DNA from: Diaporthe sp. PMI_573
Taxonomy: Eukaryota > Ascomycota > Sordariomycetes > Diaporthales > Diaporthaceae
Reading direction: 5' to 3'
Length of the DNA: 64,000 bases
Assembly: GCA_021399435.1 (NCBI GenBank)
Contig: JAJTUP010000061.1
Location: forward strand, 275,848-339,847
Made by a program: the position numbers and the translations under genes. The notes beneath the pieces were generated by a model that saw only the letters and a program-made list of their open reading frames with translations, made no database searches and was not told the DNA's origin. Below, piece after piece: positions 31,529 to 41,823 of this stretch. Each line of letters starts with the position of its first letter. Position 1 is the stretch's first letter.

Positions 31529-32350
31529 ATGGCATCTCAGAATATCTATGATGACGCTTTATTTTTCGAACTCTACTCTGAGTACCCACGAGCTAAGGAA
31601 GGAGGGAAAGGAGCTTCAGAATGGCCTGAGCTCCTCCAGATGTTACCTGATGACCTTGATGGCAAGACGGTGCTGGACCTCGCGTGTGGTGAGGGCTGGT
31701 TTGCACGGTGGTGTGTATCCAAGGGCGCTGAATTGGTTGATGCCTATGATATCAGCAACAATATGCTCTGCAAGGCTGAGAGACTGACCAAGGGGCCTAA
31801 GGCTATATCAGCAAGTGGTGTCGACAGGAGAGATGCTGAGGATGTTGAGTCTGGGATTATTAAGTTTACGCGAGTAGACCTTGAGATGGTACGGCTGCCG
31901 GGCGAGAGATATAACCTAGTGTTCTGTGGGCTAGGCCTACACTACATTGAGAACCTAGGCGGGCTGATGCGTCAGGTATACTCATCACTCATGCTAGGTG
32001 GGATATTTGTGTTCTCAATTGAGCACCCATTTGTGACAGCACCTGTGGCCCCTAGGTTTATCAAGACACTGAATACGGACGGCGATGTGGATCAGTGGAC
32101 GGTGGATAGCTACTTTGTGGAGGGTGAGCGGTCTGTGAACTGGATTGTGGACGGGGTCGTTAAGCAACACCGCACCGTGGCTTCATACTTCAACGCGATG
32201 CGCGAGGCTGGGTTTGAGGTCGAGAAGTTGGACGAATGGGGCGCGACCAACGAAGTTGGGAGGAAGCACCCAGACTGGGTCGAGGGAGTTATCCCCCGCT
32301 TCTTGCTGGTGAAATCGAGTAAAAGGGCAGCAGATATCGAGGCAAGTTGA
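31529..32350 (+). CDS. class I SAM-dependent methyltransferase
   Basis: A 273-residue intronless ORF with ATG in CACAATGGC. Motif I is VLDLACGEGWFARW (about residues 48-61). The acidic motif follows in VDAYDISNNMLCKAE. The post-I region YNLVFCGLGLHYIENLGGLM (about 130-149) precedes IFVFSIEHPFVTAPV, as in Methyltransf_11/UbiE-like small-molecule methyltransferases. The C-terminal half continues with YHRTVASYF-like elements (KQHRTVASYFNAMREAGFEV), also conserved. Length is normal and there are no lesions. Substrate unknown. The lack of introns and the resemblance to bacterial homologues would allow ancient transfer; that is inference. One of the few clean genes here. Confidence 0.85.
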   Translation: MASQNIYDDALFFELYSEYPRAKEGGKGASEWPELLQMLPDDLDGKTVLDLACGEGWFARWCVSKGAELVDAYDISNNMLCKAERLTKGPKAISASGVDRRDAEDVESGIIKFTRVDLEMVRLPGERYNLVFCGLGLHYIENLGGLMRQVYSSLMLGGIFVFSIEHPFVTAPVAPRFIKTLNTDGDVDQWTVDSYFVEGERSVNWIVDGVVKQHRTVASYFNAMREAGFEVEKLDEWGATNEVGRKHPDWVEGVIPRFLLVKSSKRAADIEAS

Positions 32351-33361
32351 TACACAAAGAAAGGGTAGACGTGAAATATGATATTACAAAATAGCTTCCG
32401 GCCCGCTCTCTCGAACAGGCCTTCCTCTCCGCCCTGTTCCAACTAAATACATTAAAAGTACCTAATTCCAACAACCTTGACCGTATCCCATCTGTCAGGA
32501 CTTGGTAGTACTTGTGGTAGTGCCAACATGTTATGGAGCCTTGTCAGAAGTACGTTCCGACAATACTGTGCATGACATGTAATGGCTGATACAGAAATTT
32601 TGTTTTTCAGCTCCCAAGTATCCCTCCAATAGTACCCCTGAATATCGACATCAGGTCGATCGATGGCGATCGATGAGCTTTGAACTTGCGATCGATCGAT
32701 AGCGATGGAAACCTTGAATCGCCATCGCCATCGACGCTAATCGCCACTGCGATGGCGATCGATATCGATTTTCCATCGATCGCTGCGGAATCCTGTGGGA
32801 CAGAGGGCAGAAGGCAGTACACCCTGGCTCCCACCTAATCTCGCCGAAATACCATTGTACAGCGAATCGACTGTGGAAGGTAATCCAAGCTAATCTTACA
32901 CGCGCTGGTATCAAAGGAAGAGAAAGATCATTTGTGGAGGGCGAACTGTGAGTATTCCTTTTATTCAAAAGTATTCACGATCGTTTTAGGGAAATGCGTA
33001 TATAAACCAATTACTTTCCACATCCTTCAAGTGTAAGTTTATGGTATTACTGGAACAGATTTGTTCATAAATTGTCCCACTTATCCAATCGCTAAAAATC
33101 CCATTAATCATTTGGAACGTACTATAACCCTTCTACATTTATTCCAACGTTGAGATGTTGTTGTCATCGGTAGACCCAAGGTTGATTGCTTTGAGATTCT
33201 TCCTTGCCGGAGCGGAACAAGATCCCGTTAAATAGCAGCGGTCTAGGGCATACCTCTACTATCATAAGACATAATACCAAGCACGACGTTTATAATCTTT
33301 TATAGAACATAACCGCCTTCAGCTAAGTCTGAACGAATTTCCACTCGATTTCACATTGCTA
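32351..33361. other. intergenic with CGATCGAT-rich patch
   Basis: No gene. Positions 32655-32785 contain dense CGATCGAT, GCGATGG and GCCATCGC words in both orientations. The rest, especially 33000-33340, is AT-rich. Confidence 0.4.
32655..32785. repeat. CGATCGAT/GCGATGG word array
   Basis: Over 130 bp the words GATCGATGGCGATCGATG, GCGATCGATCGATAGCGATG, GCCATCGCCATCG and GATGGCGATCGATATCGAT recur, giving nested inverted repeats. This is locally rich in CpG within AT-rich surroundings. It is likely a low-complexity or transposon subterminal tract. Confidence 0.6.
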
Positions 33362-34252
33362 TCAATGATTCTCGTATTCGACAATACAACCAGGGTTGAA
33401 GTTAGCCAAATCCTGCGAAAACTCCTGTTGGTCGAAGGTGAGCTCAAAGTCGAAGCAGATGTCTGGCATCTCCTCTATCGATTGCTGGAACGAATGGATC
33501 TCCATGTTTACAATTCTCTCTGTGCCGTCCCTATGCGGTGGACAGATCGTTGCTGCCTCGAATCGGTCAAAGACAGAGTCCATGATATCGGCCAGCAACC
33601 TGTTGTCAAGCTCATCGTGTCCACTTTCAATATTGGTGACACCAGAAATGATCTCAGCCTTCTTTTCGTTCCAGAAGCCGCGGAGCAAGGGGACCATCTC
33701 CCCGATGTGGTTGCCGATGAAGGCTGATTGGGGGTGAGGACGGCCCGGAAAGAGCACGTCCCACATGTCGAACCACTGTTCATGCGGCGGCTTTTTCCTG
33801 GCCGAGCTCTTCTTCAGCTGGTTCCTCTGATCCTCTGATATACCTTCGAATTGAAATGATTGCCGCTTTTCACAATCTGCACGGCGAGAGTGCTCGTCGC
33901 GGGCTCCTGGCGACGTGAACAGTTTATAGCATCGTGCACAATAATAAGGTGGCTTGGTGTGTTGGCGGTATATGTGCTGCTTGACGTCCTTGATGCGGTT
34001 GAGGGTGTATTTGAGACATCTGTGGTACTTTTGCGGGTTGGACTTCTGGAATGGACATGCGAAGGCCGTAATAGACTCTTGCCCATTGCTATCTGCGCTA
34101 ATGTTCTGGGCATATTCATTCTTTTGGTTGCCAGGAGCTGGCATACCGTTTGGAAATGCTGCCACCAGCGACGTTTCGTACTGAGACATTTTGGCGAGAT
34201 TTTCCATTATCTCATCATCTGGCGATATAGGGTCCAGGTTAAAATCATGCAT
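33362..34252 (-). CDS. fungal C2H2-type zinc finger protein, paralogue of 16605 gene
   Basis: A 296-residue minus-strand ORF starting MHDFNLDPISPDDEI. The core (about 85-160) reads FACPFQKSNPQKYHRC, NRIKDVKQHIYRQHTKPPYY, CARCYKLFTSPGARDEHSRR, then C and GISEDQRNQL. This gives the same CPF...C, DVKQH...H, CxxC...H layout as the protein at 16605-17549. EQWFDMWDVLFPGRPHPQSA follows, which is the family signature after the fingers. The C-terminus is acidic. No introns or lesions. Probably nuclear. Two members of one family 16 kb apart on the same strand may reflect a duplication, although sequence identity is low. Confidence 0.7.
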   Translation of the reverse strand: MHDFNLDPISPDDEIMENLAKMSQYETSLVAAFPNGMPAPGNQKNEYAQNISADSNGQESITAFACPFQKSNPQKYHRCLKYTLNRIKDVKQHIYRQHTKPPYYCARCYKLFTSPGARDEHSRRADCEKRQSFQFEGISEDQRNQLKKSSARKKPPHEQWFDMWDVLFPGRPHPQSAFIGNHIGEMVPLLRGFWNEKKAEIISGVTNIESGHDELDNRLLADIMDSVFDRFEAATICPPHRDGTERIVNMEIHSFQQSIEEMPDICFDFELTFDQQEFSQDLANFNPGCIVEYENH

Positions 34253-34544
34253 ACCAACAATTTAACTTCACTTCTAAAAAGATTTGCGGTCAAAAGGATA
34301 GGTGTCATGGGTCATTCTTCGGTGTCAGTCTTTCAAAGAATAAATGATACTGCATATCAAGTAATTGAGACCATCTGAACGAGTACGCAATTGCGTAGTA
34401 TTCTTGTATCTCGGTAAAATCGGCAAGCGCCGCATGGGATTTAGGCAAACACCGTGGCCACTTGTACAGAGGTTCTAATTTCTTCATATTGGAGTCGTAA
34501 ACTATGCTATACTGGACAACAAGGATAAAGCTGAAAACCTAGTC

Positions 34545-35630
34545 TTGGAGGTCCTAGCATCTTTACAGCAGCCGAATAACCCGAACGACCCTCATGTAGA
34601 AGAATCATTTAAGATACTTGGGTATCTTGCTAAAATGCAACGCAGGCTTTTACAATCACATCCATCTACAGACCGAAGAGTTCAGCCAGAACGGCCTATC
34701 GAGTTTAAATACTTTCTCTCGCTGCCTGCTGAAATCCGCATCCTAGTCTGGAAATTCACAGCAGCCAACATCATAATGGAATCTAAAATTGTTAACCTTG
34801 TCGTACAGGATAACAAATTTATAACAGCCTTTACTCGGGCCCAAAACCTGCCTTTAGTGTGTAAAGAAAGCTATACAGGCCATTTCCAGCAATATTCCTG
34901 TCACAATCATGACTTTATCGATCTTGGAGGCCAAAGCGTCCCCCTGGCCGTCAACTTTGCGCAAGATATTTTTTACATTACCGGCGATATTGAACCGCTT
35001 AATCCTCTTTTGATGGCTAAGTTTCTTCCCTTCCACAAAATTGCTCTTCAATGGCCCCAGCATGGCTACCACGATCTCCTTCGTGGTCTTCCCCAGCTAC
35101 AAGAATTGTTGGTATTGTCCAGCCATAATTCAGAGCGATATCTTTCGTCAGCAGGAATCTAAGTACCACGTGCGTGCAGAGATATATAGTCGAAGAGTTG
35201 GGTCATTTTCTTGCATCATGGCTAAGAGCCGGGACATACATACACTCAAAGACCCCCGTTGCGGTTGTTTGAGAGCTTTGATCTGACCAAGTTTCTCTTC
35301 AAACAACGCCAGGCATATATCGTGCAGAGACGCCATCAACGTCATGGCGATTTACTGTTCAAGCAATGGCGGAGATTGGGCTTCTCGCAAGACGTAATTT
35401 ATATGCTGGCTGATGGTATCGAAAGTGTCGAAGCTGTTAAAGGCGGTGCGCAATTTGACTGCTATGCCACATCATATCGTGACTCAGAGATGAAATGGGC
35501 TTTGGTTGGACGGGCAATCAGCTCTGTGCGTGGATTATTGCAGGTTGCGCGGGTTGTCCGCCGGATAACTCACGCCCGGTTAGACTTTATAGCAACACTT
35601 ATCTTTAGATGCTATATACCTTACCCCTAG
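34545..35630 (+). pseudogene. 2EXR-domain protein with three nonsense codons
   Basis: The frame is open from 34545 (TTG) and the first ATG is near 34636 (MQRRLLQSHPSTDRR). The 2EXR block follows: EFKYFLSLPAEIRILVWKFT, NLPLVCKESYTGHFQQYSCH, then LAVNFAQDIFYITGDIE. TAA at 35160, TAG at 35187 and TAA at 35223 interrupt the same frame, which then stays open to 35630 with protein-like sequence (FLFKQRQAYIVQRRHQRHGD). All three stops are compatible with CAA or CAG originally, that is C-to-T changes. The family is abundant in filamentous fungi and its function is unknown. A related fragment lies at 43283. Confidence 0.6.
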
Positions 35631-35737
35631 TATGTTGTAACTACAGTATATATATCACATGGAAGTAACATTGTGTTTCTTTAGTTCTCCTAAAGTAAGG
35701 TACTACTAAGTCAAAGTAGATTATCTGACCAAGAATC

Positions 35738-36016
35738 ATGTTCCCTTCGATCTCGGACGTGCTAAAGCACTATGAATACGATCCAACTATGGTTCAACGT
35801 GTTGGGACGCGCACATTCGCGATGCTTCCTCTCAAGATTGAGCCTCCGAATCCTGACTGGCCACAGCATTTCGAGACTCTGAAATCACTCATTCAGAAGG
35901 CCCTCGGCCCTGCAGCCTTGAGCATTAACCACAGCGGGTCGACCGCCGTGCCTAGCTTTCACGCTAACAGTAATCACTCGTATTTAGTCTTACGATCACG
36001 GCAGGTGGGATGGTGA
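35738..36016 (+). pseudogene. GrpB/UPF0157-like fragment
   Basis: ATG 35738. Residues 30-68 read LKIEPPNPDWPQHFETLKSL, then LSINHSGSTAVP. PxWPxxFxxLxxxI followed by HxGSTxVP is the signature of the GrpB/UPF0157 nucleotidyltransferase-fold family. The expected continuation (PAKxxIDI) is missing and the frame turns into non-homologous sequence, so it is truncated. Bacterial-type families like this occur sporadically in fungi. Confidence 0.6.
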
Positions 36017-36166
36017 TATTCGATTGATGCTTTCGATTCAGCTGTCGCTAGATATGAAATCCATCTGTGCTCTCCTATGGTCCTTCACCAGATCTATTGA
36101 TTCTTGCCACATACAGTGCAATATGCCCACGCCTCGCAGGGATCCCAGCACGAATCACAGCAGAAT

Positions 36167-36373
36167 TCAGCGATTGTGTTTGGAAATGCAATCAGGGCAA
36201 TAGCTTCCCACATTGTGGGTAGACGTCGATGTTGTGTAGTTCCGGCAAGCTGTACTCCCTTCTTGTCGTGTTCCGCAAGGTACAATGTGTAGTTCCCGGA
36301 TCTTCTTCTGGTCTGTATCGATCCTCTCCACTGGACAACCGCATTGATATACTTTTGGGTAGCCCCAACACAT
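36167..36373 (-). CDS. small Cys-rich fungal protein
   Basis: A 68-residue frame beginning MCWGYPKVYQCGCPVERIDT, with later VPCGTR, ACRNYT and a closing SYCPDC. The MC-x-x-x-Y-x-CGC start, mid-chain C pair and final C-P-x-C fit a family of short ascomycete proteins with an aromatic and Cys pattern, often annotated as hypothetical. Zinc binding is plausible but not shown. The frame is open further upstream to 36592. Other overlapping frames here are shadows. Confidence 0.4.
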   Translation of the reverse strand: MCWGYPKVYQCGCPVERIDTDQKKIRELHIVPCGTRQEGSTACRNYTTSTSTHNVGSYCPDCISKHNR

Positions 36374-36538
36374 GTTTCCTTTCTCCTGATCTTCCAGGTC
36401 TGTGACACACTTATGAGAGGCTTGCTGACTACACTTTGGTTGCTGGGGTGAATGTGGTGAAAAATCGAGGAGCCTTTTGTGGACCTGGATTTCGAGAGGC
36501 CTTCGTAGCCAAAACAATAGAATGCGGATATTCGCGTA

Positions 36539-36640
36539 ACGTGGTTGGACAGTGAGTGGCGGATGACAGTGAGTGGCGGATTTTTCATACAACTGCCAAC
36601 TTTAGCCAACCCCAGCACCCACCCAGGGCAGAGAAATGAA
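36539..36640 (+). repeat. relic pogo-type terminal repeat
   Basis: Starts TA|ACGTGGTTGGACAGTGAG at 36537 and later carries TGCCAACTTTAGCCAACCCC and AGCACCCACCC. This parallels the arm of the pogo element at 6317, base pattern for base pattern, with many substitutions. It includes a 17-bp tandem duplication (GACAGTGAGTGGCGGAT twice, 36547-36580). Only one end is present. Confidence 0.65.
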
Positions 36641-36735
36641 TTAGTGTTTTTTGATTCGGGCACACGGGGCGGCATGATTAGTCATGAAAAGGTGCGCGGC
36701 ATCCATTTGAGGGTGCGCGAATATACGGATTCTAT
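36640..36735 (-). repeat. dispersed repeat matching 15903-15985
   Basis: On the minus strand the order is CGAATATACGG-related start, GGATGCCGCGCACC, CTAATCATGCCGCCCCGTG, TGCCCGAATC. The same order occurs on the plus strand at 15903-15985. The flanks differ. Confidence 0.55.
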
Positions 36736-37498
36736 ATATATGCGCTGCCGTGTGCGCCTTGTGTTGATACTCGGGAAGCACCTGACCGATCACGTGGAAG
36801 CATGCTTTCTATCGTTATACATGACTGACCTCCTGGACCTCAGGTAGGTAGCCGGGGAGGGAGAATGCCGAGAGCTGTGTTGGCATGTCGCACATAGTAG
36901 ACCCTGGCAGGGTTGCATCAAAGGCGGACATGGAAAAGGGGTCAAACTGCCCTACGGAACCAAAAGAACGAAGACGCGTTCGACGGCTATGAACCAATGG
37001 AACTAGCTCGGACGCGATGCCACGGCAACCGCGACGCGATGCGGTGTGCAGCAACAAAAGAAGGAGGCTGGCAACGGTTACGGAGCTTAACACGATTGGT
37101 GGATGGTGTTCTTGGCCCGAGATGTCTACCTCACACGCTCGGAGATTGACATCGTATTTTATATTCAATGCTACGTAGGTAACCATGTCTCGAACTAGGC
37201 ACAGCTCGGTGTTTACGCCGGTCAAATGCGCCCCCTCGAGCAAACCGGTGGTCTATGCGAACCACAGGGGCACATAAATACTCTGTGCTGTTTACTCCTC
37301 GCACCTAGAAGTTGGCTTCTCCCTCGATCGGTCACGTCTCCAAGGCTTCACCACTCTCTTCCTCTCCGCAGGCTAAGCAACGAGATTCTTTGCTTTTATT
37401 TCTTTAGATCTTTTCCATCCATTCAACTAGCTTTCCTACCGTTGAAAAAACATCTTCAGACACTCAGACAAGACTACAACTCAAACTCGGGTGCCGAA
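36736..37498. other. intergenic and 5' region of the 2OG oxygenase gene
   Basis: No gene. From 37320 the sequence has CT-rich leader character (TTGGCTTCTCCCTCG, CCACTCTCTTCCTCTCC) up to ATG 37499. Confidence 0.35.
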
Positions 37499-40400
37499 AT
37501 GGGGTGTGATTCGGAGGATAGTTCGCTCTACGAGTACGAAGAACCAAGCGAAGACGAAGCTAACTTCCGACAAACTCTCCTCGAGCGCATCGGCGAAATT
37601 CAAGCGACAGGATCCTTTGCAACTGGCAATGTTCTTGATTCCTGCCCGATCCCAGGCATCTGCGTGGATGGCGGCGAGCCTATCGCCCTACCGCTGTCGG
37701 AAGAGGCAGCTCAAAACCTCGCCAGCAAGAGTGACAAGGCACCCTTTGGCAAGCGCAGAAGAACACTAGTGGACGAGACGGTGAGAAAGACGCTGCAGAT
37801 TAGCGCAGACAGAATCAGCTTCCAGAACCCACAATGGGACGGTTTTGTCAACAAACTTGTCCAGCGTGTTGTTCATGAGCTTGGAGTACCACCTGCTCCT
37901 AGAGGGCGCAATGTTCGTGCCGAGCTATACAAGCACCTTCTCTACGAACCAGGAGCCATGTTCAAGCCTCACAGAGAGTAGGTGAAGATGCGTCTCGGCA
38001 CATAGCACCGTAACGGAGGGCTGACAGTCTAGGATAGTACTGAGAAGAATCCGGGCATGTTTGGAACCCTAGTTATCTGCCTTCCTTCAAAACATACGGG
38101 CGGTGCGGTATGCTTGCAGCATGGGAAAGATTCATTGGAACTATCTACCGCTGAGACGTCAGCGTATAATTCCTACTATCTTGCTTGGTATGCAGACGTC
38201 ACCCACGAGGTAAGTTATCTCCTTGGCTCTAAGGTAACCCAGTACTCATTGGTACAAAGATCAAGCCAGTTCAGACAGGATACCGGTGGGCCCTTACGTA
38301 TAACCTCATCATCGATTACGAGGACTCTCGCCTATCAGCCTCGGTGCTAGATTCTCAGATCCAAAGTCTGGTAGAAGCCCTGTCACCTTGGAAACGCTAC
38401 AATATCCGCCAGACTTTCTTGTCTATCCTCTTGACCATCAGTACACACTGAGAAACTTGCGTCTTTCTAACCTGAAAGGCCTCGATTACCAACGCGCTCG
38501 CTGCCTTGCCGACAGCTGTGACCGGCACGGCGAATTCCACCTGTTTCTTGCCCAGCTCGATAAGTACAAGTGTTGGCCAAACGACGAGGACGGTGAATCC
38601 AACGTGACTCGCCGGACATATCTGCACCACGTCTGTAGCCTCGAGGGCTTCGAGCTATCTCCACTAGAGGTGGACATAGATAGGACCTCGCTTTTGGACT
38701 CCATAAACTATGAAAGAGAACCGGACTTTCGCGGCGGTGGAGAATATATGGGAAATCAACATGAAGACATAGAGGAAACCTACTCGGATATGGTAAGCTT
38801 TCTGATGTCGAAGCAACGTAACATCACGAGCATGACAATGCTAACAATGGTTGTTTAATGTCAGGTCCTTGTTATTGTCCGGGCAGACTCCCTGCACGCC
38901 CCCCTCTTTGACCCGAGTTCTCCTCAAGACGTACACAGAGTTATGAGACATTTACGGGCGGGTATCAACGACAACACCAAGACGACGCTGCAAAAGATAC
39001 TTGTTCGCCTTTGCCGCATAATCTTGGATCAAGGGTTTGCCGACGAAGTGGCGAACGATGTGTACCTCGGTTATGCTGCAGTCACCGCTGCGTTTCTCGG
39101 CGATTGGCCCCTCTTCGAGGAAGCGCGGGAGAAGACTCTCAAGGCCTGAGATTATGGCTCTTGGTCTGCACTCGGTGGACTGATTGATCTCCAGGATCCC
39201 CCGATTGAGATAGACGAGTAAGACCCGCCACAATATCACTGAACTCCTTATTGGATATGCCGCTAACATGCACGCCCTCTCTAGTATCTTCAAATCCTTG
39301 ACAAAATGTGGCACGTTCTGCGGTGTCTACAAGGGTCTAACCCACCTCTACAACGGGTTTTGTGGAAGCCGCCTTAGCCGAAAAGACCCAGCGAAGGCGG
39401 AGTACGGGAAGCAGTGGTACAGCGACAAACTGATCAAGACGCTTGATATGTGCGACACTTCCATGGGAGAAAAAGACGCTGCCACAATCAAGGAAATTGT
39501 TTTGGACCTCAAAATCCAATACACACCAGAACAGCGGTAAGAGAATCCGAGTCCTCTGTATCTGTGTTTTGGCATCCTCTTCCAACCAAGTCATTCGAGT
39601 TCCCAACGACAAATCGAATTTCCATAACTAACCGCTCATATAGAAAGAAGATAGACAAAGCAGTCACGGACTTTATTGATAGGTTTAAAGAATTCAAGGA
39701 GTTCGTGAATGCACTGAATATCGAGCTCCTCCTCGAACTATCGAATCCGAAAAATGTCCGGAAGGAATTTCTCCGCGACCTATTTCGTGTCATTTCAGAA
39801 TTCGCAATCTCGACGTTCGACTTCGAACTCTACTACGCATACGTGAAGCATTTATACTACAGCAACACCGACGTACTCATTCGAGATTTCTACAACCAAA
39901 CATTGGCGCACGACAAGGACTTAGCTTCCAATCTGTTGCGGCAGCTTTCAACCCAGGCTCCCAATGCCGAGAAGAATACAGTGCTGGGAGTTCTATTGCC
40001 GCTAATGAAAGAACTGCTTCCATCGGTGGATACAGGTTCCCTGGAGGTGCAGACCTGCTTCCAGTCGCTCGTGGGAGCCTACATTACCAAGACCGTGGGC
40101 GAAGAGCCGTCAAAGCCAGAAGACTGGGCTCGGCCGGCGGAAGTGTACAAGTGCTATTCTGGGTGTAAGGCGTGTTCAGAGCTGAACCCCTTCCTAAAGG
40201 ACCCCAAAGCGAAGGAAATAACGATAGCCCTGAACGCTGACGACCAAAATCACATAAAATGGCACTTCGACTATCTCGAGACTGGGAACGGGGATCGCGA
40301 GGGTGAAGTCCGCTATACGAAGACGTTGAAAGGGTGGGAAAAACGCCGCCGCAACTGGGTGTTGGATGGCGAAGCGGCACAAAAGAAGCTCCAAGAGCTG

Positions 40401-40613
40401 CCAAAGGACGCCCTGAAACAAGCACTCGGCGACAAGTACGACACGCTCATGGGGCTCGACCTGGTCAGGATCGGCAAGAGCACTGCCCAGGCTCCTGACA
40501 AGGCCCAGCCACCCTCGCGACCAAAACGCAAGAAGGGCAAGGACGCAAACAACACTGCGCCTGGGAGGACTTCGAAGCGCGCGCGGCGCGGCGGAGAAAA
40601 GATCGAAGGCTGA
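37499..40613 (+). pseudogene. large 2OG-Fe(II) oxygenase-domain gene, six exons, damaged
   Basis: Exons about 37499-37977, 38033-38209, 38260-38792, 38865-39217, 39285-39536 and 39644-40613. Introns 2-5 have GT..AG ends, lengths of 50-107 nt, and for most a CTAAC-like branch site. Exon 1 ends YEPGAMFKPHR. Exon 2 gives NPGMFGTLVICLPSKHTGGA and LAWYADVTHE; exon 3 starts IKPVQTGYRWALTYNLI. H-x-D and later H motifs suit a prolyl-hydroxylase-like Fe(II)/2-oxoglutarate domain, though the residue after KPHR is unresolved. A long helical C-terminal half ends in a basic tail (SRPKRKKGKDANNT). Damage: exon 1/2 out of phase or a TAG at 37979, a frameshift near 38390, and TGA at 39147. Probably a recent pseudogene. 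Sequencing errors cannot be excluded. Confidence 0.7.
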
Positions 40614-40780
40614 GAGATGTGAAGGACGCGGAGGGAAAAGCGGCTGATGGAGACTGCACATGAGGCCCATGACGGGCTATTTAACCCTCAGCAAGCCATC
40701 CAAAGCGCCTGCTTTTAGAAGGCCACGGTTACTTCCGAGAGCTTCTCAAGTGCTGATTGAATCTGGCTGAATCGGCTCTG

Positions 40781-41734
40781 ATGGATCTCATCGACCTTAC
40801 AGGTGACGGTGATGATGACATGGCACCCAGCCATACACCCGCACAACATATAGGGGCCAACGCTTTAGCACAGTCTAAGTTCTCAGATAGCCGTTATGAA
40901 CTACATGATCCATCAGCTCTGCATAGCAATGCCGTTCCAGGGCCAACTTCTCGCTCGAACAAGCCGTCGGCGTCCCGCTCAATGGTCCAGCTGAAAGGGA
41001 TCCCAATCAAGCCCACAAAGCCGGAGTCCTCGTCAGCAAAGAGCCACAGAGTCAGCGATGCTTCACTAGGCGATCTATCTCCAAGCTCAGGTACTCTGTT
41101 GGATCATCCCAGTTACACGCCACAGCCAAGCAGAAATGGCGAGATACATCAGTTGGCTAAGATCAATCCACCATTTCAAACTCCCTTTGAGAACAATTGG
41201 AATGTGGAAAAGATCAAGCACGCCCTCTTCGACTTGTCAAATGAGCTTGACTGGAATCATTCCAAGCTTGTCAACTATAATTTGCGGACTGCTACCCTAC
41301 AGAAGGCACCAGGACGACAGCACATAAGTTTGACTGCACATCTGGCAGACATCAAACTCTCTCCGCTGCCAAATGAGAGGTCGCAGGATGGCACTATGAA
41401 AATTTATCTGAAGACGCACGGCTCTAAAGATACTTGCGCCAGGTCTAGGAGAAAGAAGTTGGCTTATGAGGTCGACTGCATCAAATCCGACAAGCCACGA
41501 GTCCCGGGATACAAATTTCACCACGTGGAGATCTCGAGGAATATTCTGACCCCGAACACGATGCTCAAATTCATCCCGCACCTGCGCGACATGAAGGACA
41601 ACGAGGAGGAGCGCTATATACGGTGGACAGAGGAGCTTGAGGCGATGGATGCCCAGTCCGGATTCAATGTGACGTCTCTGAATAGGAGCGACAGAGTGAG
41701 AAATGGGCTTAAACCAGCTCTGATCGTTGCTTAG
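40781..41734 (+). CDS. uncharacterised protein with N-terminal SUMO-interaction-like motif
   Basis: ATG 40781 begins MDLIDLTGDGDDDMAPSHTP. LIDLTGDGDDD is a good match to a SUMO-interacting motif (hydrophobic core plus acidic run). Residues 30-120 are Ser/Pro-rich and likely disordered. From about 135 there is ordered sequence: PPFQTPFENNWNVEKIKHAL, LTAHLADIKLSPLP, YKFHHVEISRNILTPNTMLK and RYIRWTEELEAMD. I do not recognise the family. The ORF is 317 residues without interruption and lies 170 bp after the oxygenase gene, same strand. It is likely nuclear, by inference from the motif. Confidence 0.5.
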   Translation: MDLIDLTGDGDDDMAPSHTPAQHIGANALAQSKFSDSRYELHDPSALHSNAVPGPTSRSNKPSASRSMVQLKGIPIKPTKPESSSAKSHRVSDASLGDLSPSSGTLLDHPSYTPQPSRNGEIHQLAKINPPFQTPFENNWNVEKIKHALFDLSNELDWNHSKLVNYNLRTATLQKAPGRQHISLTAHLADIKLSPLPNERSQDGTMKIYLKTHGSKDTCARSRRKKLAYEVDCIKSDKPRVPGYKFHHVEISRNILTPNTMLKFIPHLRDMKDNEEERYIRWTEELEAMDAQSGFNVTSLNRSDRVRNGLKPALIVA

Positions 41735-41823
41735 GTAAGCGAATGGAAGGTCCTGCTTGGCTCTTGGCCGAATGGTGGGTGAGGCCTAACACGGGCCCAG
41801 CCCGTTACAATACCCCTCCTCCT

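Noticed and set aside
19832..32350. A secondary-metabolite gene cluster (P450, SDR, methyltransferase, membrane protein)
   Set aside because: The P450 and SDR are only 5' fragments, no synthase or cyclase backbone gene is present, and transposons separate the pieces. The methyltransferase and rhodopsin-domain gene stand alone.
34545..34640. Non-ATG start for the 2EXR ORF
   Set aside because: The frame opens at TTG, not used as a normal fungal start; an upstream exon or the ATG near 34636 is more likely.
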